Position numbers and translations under genes: made by a program. Shown piece after piece: positions 19,152 to 27,433 of a DNA stretch of 64,000 bases. Under the pieces are notes generated by a model. That model did no database searches, was not told the DNA's origin, and saw only the letters and a list, made by a program, of their open reading frames with translations. This DNA comes from Burkholderia singularis (GTDB lineage Bacteria > Pseudomonadota > Gammaproteobacteria > Burkholderiales > Burkholderiaceae): positions 62,001 through 126,000 of the forward strand of contig NZ_FXAN01000040.1 in NCBI RefSeq assembly GCF_900176645.1, in the 5' to 3' direction. Each line of letters starts with the position of its first letter. Within the stretch, counting starts at the first letter, position 1.

Positions 19152-20252
19152 TCATGCCGCCGCGAACCGGACGACCGACGCAGCGTCTTCGAGCATGCGC
19201 ACGAGGCGTCGCTCGCGAACGGCATGTGCGAGCTTGTCGAGGCAATGCACGGTGTCGCTCCAGCCAATGCAGCTATCCGTGATGCTTTGGCCGTAGACGA
19301 GCGGCTTGCCTGGTTCGACGTCCTGACGTCCTTCGACGAGATTGGATTCGATCATCACCCCTGCGATTCGGTCGTCGCCGAAGCCAAGCTGCGCGGCGAG
19401 ACTGTCGCAAACGAGCAATTGATTTTCGTGACGTTTGCCGCTGTTGCCGTGACTCGCGTCGACGACGACACGGGCGAGCAAGCCGGCAGCCTTCAGAGCG
19501 CTCACGGCCGTATCGATGCTGCATGCGTCGTAGTTGGGCTGCTTGCCGCCGCGCAGCACGAGATGGCAATCGCGATTGCCCGCGCTCGTCACCTTTGCCA
19601 GCTCACCGTCGCTGTCGACTGCAAGGAAGCGATGCGGTTGATTGGCGGCGCGGATCGCATCGATCGGTACTTGCACGCTGCCTTCAGTGCTGTTCTTGAA
19701 GCCGACCGGACATGGCAGGCCCGATACGAGCTCGCGGTGTACCTGAGACTGCGTGGTGCGCGCGCCGATGGCGCCCCAGCTGACGAGATCCGACAAGTAG
19801 GCAGGCGTGGTCAAATCGAGGAACTCGACTGCGATCGGCAACCCCATGCCGGTGATGTCTAGCATGAGTTGGCGCGCCGTTTGCAACCCTCGTTCGATCT
19901 CGAAGCTGCCGTCGAGCAACGGATCGTTAATGAGCCCTTTCCAGCCGATCGTGGTGCGAGGCTTCTCGAAGTAGACGCGCATCACAAGCTCGATGTCGTC
20001 GGCCAACTGCCGCCGCTCGTCGACGAGATGCTCGGCGAATTCGAGCGCAGCGTGCGGATCGTGCACCGAACAAGGGCCGACGATCGCGAGCAGCCGATCG
20101 CTTGCGCCGTGCAGGATTTCCGCTATTGCACGTCGCGATTCGATTACGCATTGGCGCTGGCGTGTGCCACGCGGCAAGATTTCTTTCAGCATGGCGGGCT
20201 TGACGATTTTCGTCGCGGTTACCGCTTCTCGATCTCTGAGCGCTAGAGACAT
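19152..20252 (-). CDS. aroG: 3-deoxy-7-phosphoheptulonate (DAHP) synthase, class I
   Basis: A 366-residue class I (AroFGH-type) DAHP synthase, the first committed enzyme of the shikimate pathway, condensing PEP with erythrose 4-phosphate. Signatures: LLAIVGPCSVHDPHAALEFA, VYFEKPRTTIGWKGLINDP, CHLVLRGGKQPNYD and VVVDASHGNSGK with the metal-binding His. AGGAG lies seven bases before the ATG. It sits between acyl-CoA dehydrogenase and prephenate dehydratase genes, so it probably boosts aromatic precursor supply for the cluster. Which aromatic amino acid inhibits it cannot be told by eye; the aroG symbol is by family. Confidence 0.92.
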   Translation of the reverse strand: MSLALRDREAVTATKIVKPAMLKEILPRGTRQRQCVIESRRAIAEILHGASDRLLAIVGPCSVHDPHAALEFAEHLVDERRQLADDIELVMRVYFEKPRTTIGWKGLINDPLLDGSFEIERGLQTARQLMLDITGMGLPIAVEFLDLTTPAYLSDLVSWGAIGARTTQSQVHRELVSGLPCPVGFKNSTEGSVQVPIDAIRAANQPHRFLAVDSDGELAKVTSAGNRDCHLVLRGGKQPNYDACSIDTAVSALKAAGLLARVVVDASHGNSGKRHENQLLVCDSLAAQLGFGDDRIAGVMIESNLVEGRQDVEPGKPLVYGQSITDSCIGWSDTVHCLDKLAHAVRERRLVRMLEDAASVVRFAAA

Positions 20253-20285
20253 GTTCTGCTCCTGAAGTTCGACGCGTGATCGATA

Positions 20286-20313
20286 TGAGCGGCGGCGTAC
20301 CTGCCGCCGCTCA
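20286..20313. other. 11-bp perfect hairpin between acyl-CoA dehydrogenase and DAHP synthase genes
   Basis: TGAGCGGCGGC (20286-20296) pairs with GCCGCCGCTCA (20303-20313) around a 6-base loop. There is no T-run on the minus strand, so it is not a classical terminator. It may stabilise an upstream mRNA segment or set the ratio of the genes. Confidence 0.5.
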
Positions 20314-20324
20314 CAAACATCGGA

Positions 20325-21461
20325 TCACGCGGCCAGACGCTGCATCTGGTTGAAAATATTCTTGCGATGCATTTCCTCTGTGCCGCCGACGCTGGCGAAA
20401 CCCAGCGCGTTTTTCATCAGTTCGGTGACCTTGCCGTTGTGATAGCCGAGGCTGCCGTAGAGCTTGACGAGACTTGTCGCGGCGTTGATCAGATCCTCCG
20501 CGCCGACGAGCTTCGCGATCGAGCACGACAGCAGCGCTTCGCGATGTCCGTCCAGCAATTGCGAAAGCGCTCCATACGCGAGCCAGCGCGAGCGTTCCAT
20601 GCCGATACGGATATCGACGATGCGCTTTTGCACGTACTGGTGTTGGTCGATCGTGCTCTTGAAGCTGTCACGATGCGCGGCGTACTGTTGCGCGTCGCGC
20701 AGCGCGGGCTCGGCTAAATGCGCGGCGACGAGACCGTAATACAAGCGTCCCAGCGAGATGATGTCGATCAATGTGCCGAGCCCGCGGCCGGGTATGCCCA
20801 ACACCTGCGACTTGCGCACTGGGACGTCTTCGAAATGCAGCGCGCCGGTGGGTAGATTGCGATTGCCGAGCTTGTCGTCGATGCGGCCCGGCGTGAAGCC
20901 CGGCGCGCCTTTGTCGAGCAGTACCAGCGTGATGTTGTTCGTATCCGCGTCGCCCGCGCGGCAGACGATCAACGCGAAGTCCATGATCGGTGCATGTGCG
21001 ATGTTGAACTTGTTGCCGTTCAGGCGATACTCGCCGCCAACCTCTGTCAGCGAAGTGTTGATGCTGCGCACGTCGGTGCCAGTGGTCAACTCCGCGATGC
21101 CTGTTGCGCTGACTTCTCCGCGCAGGATTGCATCGAGATAGCGGCTTTGCTGATCCGGTGTGCCATGCCGTGCGAGCGCGCGCACCATGCCGGCTTGCGC
21201 GATTACCGACAGCAACAGTTCCGGCGTGACGATCGCCGACGACAAGCCTTCCAGTGCCGCCGTGAAATTCCACCAGTTCTCGTTGCTGGCGGGATAGTCT
21301 GCCGGCACGATCAAACGCCAGAGTCCTTCGTCGCGCAATCTGTTCCAGCCGTCATAGTCGAATCCTTCCGCTCGCTCGGCCGCTGCGCGGGCGATTTCGC
21401 CGCCGATCGCTGCGTACTGGTGGCGAATGGCCAATTGCTCAGCCGTCCAATTGAAATGCAT
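20325..21461 (-). CDS. Acyl-CoA dehydrogenase-fold flavoprotein, possible TdaE-like enzyme
   Basis: A 378-residue protein with the full acyl-CoA dehydrogenase fold: N-terminal helical domain, beta domain (GIAELTTGTDVRSINTSLTE, GNKFNIAHAPIMDFALIV), and C-terminal helical domain ending ASVGGTEEMHRKNIFN. The catalytic Glu of the usual YEGT loop is Gly359 (VGGT). The alternative helix-G site used by isovaleryl-CoA-type enzymes also reads Gly (SLGRLYYG). It is therefore unlikely to be an ordinary dehydrogenase. In tropone biosynthesis, TdaE has this fold but works as a flavin dioxygenase on a CoA ester, which fits the neighbouring thioesterase and aromatic-precursor genes (inference). AGGAG precedes the start. 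Confidence 0.85.
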   Translation of the reverse strand: MHFNWTAEQLAIRHQYAAIGGEIARAAAERAEGFDYDGWNRLRDEGLWRLIVPADYPASNENWWNFTAALEGLSSAIVTPELLLSVIAQAGMVRALARHGTPDQQSRYLDAILRGEVSATGIAELTTGTDVRSINTSLTEVGGEYRLNGNKFNIAHAPIMDFALIVCRAGDADTNNITLVLLDKGAPGFTPGRIDDKLGNRNLPTGALHFEDVPVRKSQVLGIPGRGLGTLIDIISLGRLYYGLVAAHLAEPALRDAQQYAAHRDSFKSTIDQHQYVQKRIVDIRIGMERSRWLAYGALSQLLDGHREALLSCSIAKLVGAEDLINAATSLVKLYGSLGYHNGKVTELMKNALGFASVGGTEEMHRKNIFNQMQRLAA

Positions 21462-21516
21462 ATGCTCCTCTTTGCTCCCGTTTGATTAGCATCGCCGCAC
21501 CGCAGGCTACGGTCGT

Positions 21517-21930
21517 TCAGCGTGTCTGATAAGACTGAACCTGATTCTTGAAGTCTTCAGGAATGACGGTGGTACAGTTTTTTTCGTAATCGAACATCAC
21601 GTGCGTCGATGATCCCCTTGCAACGATCGAGTTCTGTTCGTCGTCGCGGCGCATCAGATGCTCCATTTCGAAGCTTTTTGTACCGAACTTGATCACGCGA
21701 CTCTCGATCGACAATGCATCGCCGAAGAATGCCGGCTGCACGTATTCGCAAGAAGTCTTGACCATGATGTGTGGAAGCTTTTGGTTGCGAGGCAACTTGA
21801 GCAAATCGAACATATAGCTCAAGTAGGCGTGCTGCAAATAATCGTAGTACACAGGACTGCTGACATGACCCATCGAGTCCGTATCCCGATATTTAACCTC
21901 GATATGTGTCGTATAGCCGGTTTCGCTCAT
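21517..21930 (-). CDS. Hotdog-fold acyl-CoA thioesterase (4-hydroxybenzoyl-CoA thioesterase type)
   Basis: A 137-residue hotdog thioesterase: IEVKYRDTDSMGHVSSPVYY carries the family's active-site region, with the aspartate of RDTDSMGHV, and FDYEKN lies near the C-terminus. The ATG at 21930 gives the normal N-terminus; an earlier in-frame ATG at 21975 would add 15 residues with no ribosome-binding site. First gene of the minus-strand operon thioesterase, acyl-CoA dehydrogenase, DAHP synthase, prephenate dehydratase, unknown. It probably hydrolyses a CoA ester made in the pathway. Confidence 0.85.
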   Translation of the reverse strand: MSETGYTTHIEVKYRDTDSMGHVSSPVYYDYLQHAYLSYMFDLLKLPRNQKLPHIMVKTSCEYVQPAFFGDALSIESRVIKFGTKSFEMEHLMRRDDEQNSIVARGSSTHVMFDYEKNCTTVIPEDFKNQVQSYQTR

Positions 21931-22706
21931 GGTTGTCTCGTATTGATATTTGATGAGAAATTCACGCGGACCCATTTTTGAATCGGGCGTGATTGCGAGT
22001 GGTGCTTAAAATATACGATGCACCTGTCGCGCATGGTATGGAGTTGGCATGCTGTCAGCAACTCGCATTTGCCGCGTGTGAATTTCTATTGCCTCATTCC
22101 GCCTCGGGCAATCGTTAGGTATGCTCCGCATCACGCCGATCCTTCGAAATCCGTGTTGTGTTTCAGATAGTTATGAATATTCCGTTGGCCGTCGTGTGTG
22201 TTGGCAGGTGTTTATCAGCGATGGCCTGAACATGCGCCGTGTGTTCGCACAAAGGTTTATGCTGCTCCGGAAAAGCATTGATCGAAATTTTTGCTCGCAT
22301 TTGATTTTGGCGGTTTTATTAATTTAATATTGTCATACAAATTATAAGACGGTGCGATACGCCGACTTTTATGAGCATGGATAACATCGGAGATACACGC
22401 AAAATATTGGATCGGTGGCTTAATTTTTTATCAATGGACCGACCGTCTCTTTGCGCTACAATATGATCAGCTACAGATCATGCTCGTGTGCCGAGAGCCG
22501 GGCGCGTAACTGACATAACTACATAAAATTGACGCTATTGCGAACTATAAAATGACGATATTTTTATCGCATATTTGACGGTTTTTCTATTCGGGAATCG
22601 AGGCCGCTCACGATCCGTCAACGCAAATCCGTGATGCAGGTCACCAAATGGGTTTGGAGTCCTTTCTCGCTTTAATTAGCGGGTGCATTTTGTCAGGAGC
22701 ATCTTC
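21931..22706. promoter_or_regulatory. Divergent AT-rich promoter region of the cluster's left arm
   Basis: About 780 bases, markedly AT-rich, separate the thioesterase operon from tetR. It holds copies of a motif with core CTCGCA at 21992-22000 (reverse orientation), 22057-22071 and 22294-22303. It also has a TetR-like palindrome at 22463-22481 next to TACAAT, and an inverted repeat CGATA-TTTT-TATCG at 22556-22569. A 68-codon frame at 22121-22327 has no recognisable product. Confidence 0.6.
22463..22481. promoter_or_regulatory. TetR-type operator candidate
   Basis: ATGATC-N7-GATCAT, a 19-bp inverted repeat directly after TACAAT (22457-22462), a plausible -10 box with TGGACC at 22435-22440 as a weak -35. 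Geometry fits a TetR-family repressor blocking a promoter that reads towards tetR. Confidence 0.45.
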
Positions 22707-23414
22707 ATGAGAGAATTTCCTCAACCGCGCAAGCGCCCGAGGCAGGCAAGATCCGCGCAGACGGTCGAACTGATTCTCGAGGCGACCGCCCAGCTTTTAG
22801 CCGAACGCGGCTATGCCTGTATGACGACGAATATGGTGGCCGAACGCGCCGGCGTGAGCGTTGGTTCGGTCTACCAATATTTTCCGAATAAGAGTTCGCT
22901 GGTTGCCGCGTTGCACGAGCGGCATGCCATTCAGATGCGCAATGCGATCGAGCAATGTGTTGCTGCTCGATCGAGTGATCTTGAGCACAGCATTGAAGCC
23001 ATCGTGCGTGCGATGATGGCGGAACACGAGAGCGCTCCTGCGTTGCATCAGGTGCTTGAACAGGAATTCCGCTTCTTCGACACGCCGATCGCAGACAGTC
23101 CTGCCGACACTCAAATCCTGTGCTGTTTGCGCACGCTGCTCGAAAAACACCAGCACGAGATTGCCGCCATCGATTTCGATCTTGCCGCATGGACCTTGCT
23201 TCAGGTCGCGCAATCGCTAGTGCATGCGGCTGTGATCGATCCTCCGTGGCAATTCGCGTCCGATGAGATCGAACGTTCGATCGTGCGCATCATCCTCGGG
23301 TTTCTTAGGTACACTCCGGTTGATCGCGCCGGCGACACCGTGCACCCGTTTCTCGGCGATCGGCGCCAGGATGCGATGACGGCCGCTGGGCAGTTGCGCG
23401 CCGAAGCGAGCTGA
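22707..23414 (+). CDS. TetR/AcrR-family transcriptional regulator
   Basis: A 235-residue regulator. The N-terminal helix-turn-helix is canonical (GYACMTTNMVAERAGVSVGS, then VYQYFPNKSSLVAALHERH), followed by a helical ligand domain. The ATG at 22707 has AGGAG eight bases upstream; an upstream in-frame ATG is less likely. It lies between the two arms of the accessory cluster and is the natural candidate for their regulator, probably sensing the product or an intermediate. Confidence 0.92.
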   Translation: MREFPQPRKRPRQARSAQTVELILEATAQLLAERGYACMTTNMVAERAGVSVGSVYQYFPNKSSLVAALHERHAIQMRNAIEQCVAARSSDLEHSIEAIVRAMMAEHESAPALHQVLEQEFRFFDTPIADSPADTQILCCLRTLLEKHQHEIAAIDFDLAAWTLLQVAQSLVHAAVIDPPWQFASDEIERSIVRIILGFLRYTPVDRAGDTVHPFLGDRRQDAMTAAGQLRAEAS

Positions 23415-23514
23415 TTCACGCTCGCTCCGCCTTGGCCGCTCGCGCCCGCGAGCGGCCGCCAAACCGACTTCGACGCTGGACATGCGGCATGTGCCGCATA
23501 CCCGGCACCCTTCG

Positions 23515-24432
23515 TCAACCGCGCATAATCGCCCGCGATGCGGCGCGCTCCGACAACTGCGCGTGGCGTGCAACCAACCGCCGCGCCGACGCATAGCTCG
23601 GCCGCTCGACGACGAGTCCGTCCACTTCCGCACGCACCATGCCCGCACTTAGCGATGTCTCGAACGCTTCAATCTGTCGACGGGCGAGCGAAATTTTTTC
23701 GTCCGATGGCGTGAATCCGCGGTTCGTCAGCGAGACGAGATGCGCGTTCACCACGGCCTTCGAGTTGTATCCGATCGAGCGTGCCCAGAGCATGTCGGCG
23801 CTGGCGCCCGCTTCGTCCGAGAATGTATAAGGCGAATCGATCGCGAGTACGCCGGCCGCCGCGCATTCGAGTAGGAAGCGCGCGCGCGGATGAAACAATT
23901 CCGTGCCTTCTCGGGAACGATCTGCGCCGAGATCGACGACCATATCTTCGGTGCCGACGAGCATCGCATGCACGCGGGCGCTTGCGTGCGCGATCGGGAT
24001 TGCATTGACGATACCGAGCGCGCTTTCGATATTCGGCACGATTGCCGTTGAGCCGATCGGAATGCCGAGGCGGTGTTCCCATTTGCCGATTTCGGCATCG
24101 AGCGATTCGACCTGTTCCGTCGTCTCGACCTTCGACATCATGACGACGGCCGGTAACGCTGGCATTACGCTCTCGAGATCCTCGAGCCCGCAGGTGGTGA
24201 ACGGATTGATTCGCACGCCCGGTATCGCGCCTTGCCGCCGCCAACGCTCCATCGCATCGCGGGCGTAACCGCGTGCGGCAGCGCGCAGATCGTTCGGTGT
24301 GAAATCCTCGAGTTCTTGAATCACGACATCGGCGCCGGTTATGCCGGCATCCCGAAGCGCTTGCTGATCCGCACCCGCGACGAAGTACCACGTGCGCATC
24401 AGCGAAAAGGGATTATCAGTGGAAATAGCCAT
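23515..24432 (-). CDS. CitE/HpcH-HpaI-like aldolase/lyase family protein
   Basis: A 305-residue protein of the citrate lyase beta / HpcH family. It has the strand segment GADVVIQELEDFTP, VRINPFTTCGLEDLE, the metal-site region IVPNIESALGIVNA and VGTEDMVVDLGADRS. It ends with YNSKAVVNAHLVSLTNRGF, where the usual HPxQ is changed to NAHL. Members cleave or form C-C bonds in acyl-CoA or malyl-type substrates, or act as thioesterases. Last gene of the minus-strand group HpaB-like, SDR, CitE-like. GGAG precedes the start. Its role in the cluster is not clear. Confidence 0.8.
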   Translation of the reverse strand: MAISTDNPFSLMRTWYFVAGADQQALRDAGITGADVVIQELEDFTPNDLRAAARGYARDAMERWRRQGAIPGVRINPFTTCGLEDLESVMPALPAVVMMSKVETTEQVESLDAEIGKWEHRLGIPIGSTAIVPNIESALGIVNAIPIAHASARVHAMLVGTEDMVVDLGADRSREGTELFHPRARFLLECAAAGVLAIDSPYTFSDEAGASADMLWARSIGYNSKAVVNAHLVSLTNRGFTPSDEKISLARRQIEAFETSLSAGMVRAEVDGLVVERPSYASARRLVARHAQLSERAASRAIMRG

Positions 24433-24474
24433 CTATGCTCCGGAATGGAAGACATGCGAACCATACATAGGATT

Positions 24475-25233
24475 TCAAAGCATCGTGAGCCCGCCGTCGA
24501 CGGGCAGCGTCGTGCCGGTGACGAACGACGAATGCTTTGAGAGGAACCATGTGACAGCCTCCGCGGCTTCGGACGCGCTGCCTTCACGGTGCAGCGCCGT
24601 CATGCCGCGAAAACGTTTGATTTGTCCGGCCGTTTTCGCGGTCCGATCGAGCATCGGCGTGCGAATTACAGCCGGCGCGATGCAATTGACGGTGATGCCG
24701 AGCGGCCCCAGCTCGCGTGCGAGTGTCTTCGTCATCGAAATCACGCCGCCCTTGCTTGCCGCATAGGCGACAGTACCGGCGAGGCCGCCACCGCGAATGC
24801 CCGCGACGCTAGATACGGTGCAGATACGCGAGCCGGCTTGCATAGATGCCGCTGCCTCGCGGATGGCGAGAAACGTGCCGAGCACGTTGACGTTCATCAC
24901 GGTGACGAATCGTTCCGTCGACAGCTTCGACCATTCCGTCGTATCGACAACGCCCGCACACGTGGCGAGCGCATCGATGCGTCCGCGCCAACGCATGATT
25001 TGCGCGAATGCATCGACGATCGCGCTTTCGTCGCAGACGTCGACGCAAAACGATCGATGACGCCCCCCGATATCGCCGAGTAAATTGTCGAGTGCGGCTC
25101 GATCGCGATCGATGCAGGCCACGTCGTATCCTTGGCGGTCCAAAGCGCGCACGCTCGCGGCTCCGATACCGCTTGCGGCACCTGTTACGACAGCGACTTC
25201 CCGTTCTCTATCGTGCACGGCCCAATTCCTCAT
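24475..25233 (-). CDS. SDR-family NAD(P)-dependent oxidoreductase
   Basis: From the ATG at 25233 the product has 252 residues, the classical SDR length. TGAASGIG is the cofactor motif, CTVSSVAG gives the catalytic Ser, and YAASKGG the Tyr-Lys pair; LPVDGGLTML closes the protein. The frame is open to a GTG at 25293, but nothing there supports a start. It is 42 bases upstream of the CitE-like gene and 88 bases downstream of the HpaB-like gene. Probably reduces or oxidises a ring or side-chain carbonyl in the cluster's pathway. Confidence 0.85.
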   Translation of the reverse strand: MRNWAVHDREREVAVVTGAASGIGAASVRALDRQGYDVACIDRDRAALDNLLGDIGGRHRSFCVDVCDESAIVDAFAQIMRWRGRIDALATCAGVVDTTEWSKLSTERFVTVMNVNVLGTFLAIREAAASMQAGSRICTVSSVAGIRGGGLAGTVAYAASKGGVISMTKTLARELGPLGITVNCIAPAVIRTPMLDRTAKTAGQIKRFRGMTALHREGSASEAAEAVTWFLSKHSSFVTGTTLPVDGGLTML

Positions 25234-25321
25234 ATTCCGATCGGCGGCATCACGTGCCGATTGTTGACGTGCGTACGACATTGCGCCGCGCACACGTTCG
25301 AGAAGATAAACAGAGTCTCGA

Positions 25322-26872
25322 TCAGCCGGTGGCTGTTGCGTGGCGCAGATCGAAGGCTCGCCATCCGTCGAGATCGTATTCGTTGAGGCACTGATCGACG
25401 AACGCGGTCATCTTTTCAGTGCGTCCGCTGCCGCGCGCCACGTTCAACGTGTCGAGACGACTTTTTTCGTAGCTGCCCGAATAGTTGATTTCATAGAGTT
25501 CGTGCCGCGACGCGAATTCGGAGCCGGTCGCATCCCATAGCAGTTTCATCAGTTTCACACGCTCGACGGCATCGACGCCGTCGGCGCCGCGCACGTAGCG
25601 ATCGAGATACGAACGTTCATCGGCCTGACGGAAATCGTCCGCGTGCGCAGGCAGATAGATGAGCGAACTCGCCACAGTCTTGCGGATCAGATTGATCAAT
25701 CGGCTATATGAGTCTGCCGCGAGCGCCCGATAAGCGAGCGCCGATTCCGTGTCGGGAAGCACGAAGTCGCCTTTCCACGGCTCCACGCGCCAGGCCATCG
25801 AATCGGACAAGCCCCAGAGCATGTGGCGCAGTGCGATGGCTTCGCCAACCGCGCCTTGCACGCCTTGGAATTGGCTGGTACCGGTCATTTCAACCGCCTT
25901 GATGAACAGGCCGCATATGAAATCGAACTTGACCGCAAGACGCGTACAGCCGTGCATCAGCGTGCGGCCGAAGAAGCCGGAATGCTCGACGAAGCGGTTC
26001 GATTGCTCGACACCATACATGAATACGTCTTCCCACGGCACGAATACTCGATCGAAGACGAGGATCGAGTCGTTCTCGTCCATGCGGCTCGATAGCGGGT
26101 GATCGAACGGCGTACCCGTGCGCGATGCATTGAGTTCATACGACTGGCGACAAATCAGCTTCACGCCCTTCGCATTCGTCGGGACCATGAACACAGGCGA
26201 GAATTTCTTGTCGCGATAGACGACGTTGTAGTGTGCGACGAACGTGTAGTGCGTGAGCGCCGCGCCTGTTGCGACGACTTTGGCGCCGCTGATGATGAGG
26301 CCGCCATCGGTTTCCTCGTCCACGTGCACGAAGACATCGGAGTGATTCGGGTCTTTGTGCCGGTCGACCGGCGGATTCACCACGGCATGGTTGATGAACG
26401 GCAGGCGCTTGCGCGTAAGGTCATACCAGCGCTGGGCGTTGTGTTGAAATTCGCCGTAGAGTTCGCGGTTTGCGCCGAACGTGCCGATCCACGCGGCCTT
26501 GAAATCGGGCGTGCGCCCCATCCAACCGTAATTGAGGCGTGCGGTTTCGGCAATTGCATCACGTGCGGCCAATTGTTCCTCGGCCGAACGCGGCGCCTGG
26601 AAGAACCGGTGACAGCGAAAGCCACTTCCGTCGTCCATCGGAATCGTCAGAATTTCACGGCGGGATTCGTCGTGAATCGCATCGTAAAAGCGAGCGATCA
26701 TCCTGGCCGAGTTTCTGAACGCCGGATGATGAGCCACGTTCTTGACGCGCTCGCCATTGAGCCAGACTTCGCGATCGTCATTCAGGCTCACGAGATATTC
26801 GTCGCCTGTGTATATGACGATGTCGCTTGCCTGTGCGTCGGAACCCGGCAGGCAAATCGAATCGTTTTTCAA
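25322..26872 (-). CDS. HpaB/PvcC-like FADH2-dependent monooxygenase
   Basis: A flavin monooxygenase of the 4-hydroxyphenylacetate 3-hydroxylase large-component family: TGDEYLVSLNDDREVWLNGE and NVAHHPAFRNSARMIARFYD at the N-terminus, then LSSRMDENDSILVFDRVFVP and a helical C-terminal domain. The frame is open to 27109, but a strong AGGAGG sits just before an in-frame TTG at 26872. Starting there gives 516 residues, matching the family (about 520), so TTG is the likely start. The enzyme needs reduced FAD from a reductase; no HpaC-type partner is adjacent. In this context, hydroxylation of a tropone or phenolic ring is an attractive guess. Confidence 0.85.
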   Translation of the reverse strand: MKNDSICLPGSDAQASDIVIYTGDEYLVSLNDDREVWLNGERVKNVAHHPAFRNSARMIARFYDAIHDESRREILTIPMDDGSGFRCHRFFQAPRSAEEQLAARDAIAETARLNYGWMGRTPDFKAAWIGTFGANRELYGEFQHNAQRWYDLTRKRLPFINHAVVNPPVDRHKDPNHSDVFVHVDEETDGGLIISGAKVVATGAALTHYTFVAHYNVVYRDKKFSPVFMVPTNAKGVKLICRQSYELNASRTGTPFDHPLSSRMDENDSILVFDRVFVPWEDVFMYGVEQSNRFVEHSGFFGRTLMHGCTRLAVKFDFICGLFIKAVEMTGTSQFQGVQGAVGEAIALRHMLWGLSDSMAWRVEPWKGDFVLPDTESALAYRALAADSYSRLINLIRKTVASSLIYLPAHADDFRQADERSYLDRYVRGADGVDAVERVKLMKLLWDATGSEFASRHELYEINYSGSYEKSRLDTLNVARGSGRTEKMTAFVDQCLNEYDLDGWRAFDLRHATATG

Positions 26873-27433
26873 GCACTCCTCCTCGAATGAATGTTTCGTC
26901 AACCATATACAGTCGTGACGAAGCCGCGCCGAATGAAAGGCGCAATGAACGACTTGCATGGAAATAGCAACGGCGCGCAGCACATGACTGACACTGCCTG
27001 CATCGAGTCCGCGGTCTTGTGCCGATGATCTCGATTCAGTGACGATTGCTTGGTAAGAAATATTATGTTCGACGAATTGCAGTGTATTTATGCAAAGCAG
27101 ATTGAGCAACTCGCATTTTGAGAAAACGTGATGATCGCGGCACAGTGGCCGTGTTTGCCCTGTCTATATGGTTCGTACGCGTTGACGAAGGAAATGATTG
27201 ATGACGAATGAAGGGAGCGATGTTCCGTATCCGCACTAAACAGCCGACATTCATGACGCTATCGTCCGTTTGGCAACACCCGCTACTCGCATTTTGTGAT
27301 CGGCATTCGATACTCAAGGGTATTTGGCCCAGCTCATGCATATCGTTTTTTTTGGATTTATCTATTTTCGAATATGATATTTCCCTGTTTTTTAGATAAA
27401 AACAACGAAAATTCACTATGCATGAGATGACGT
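26873..27433. promoter_or_regulatory. AT-rich promoter region of the HpaB-like operon
   Basis: No supported gene. It carries two copies of the motif (G)CNACTCGCATTTTG: 27106-27120 and 27282-27296, 14 of 15 bases identical. The first shares 14 consecutive bases with 22057-22070 in the other promoter region of the cluster. Promoter boxes cannot be picked reliably. Confidence 0.5.

Noticed and set aside
17852-20252. Housekeeping aromatic amino acid operon
   Set aside because: Co-transcription with a thioesterase and a dehydrogenase-like enzyme, and the long AT-rich regulated promoter, fit a specialised pathway better; still, I cannot exclude that the isozymes also serve primary metabolism.
22121-22327. 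68-codon frame in the divergent promoter region
   Set aside because: No ribosome-binding site, no family, and it lies across regulatory motifs.
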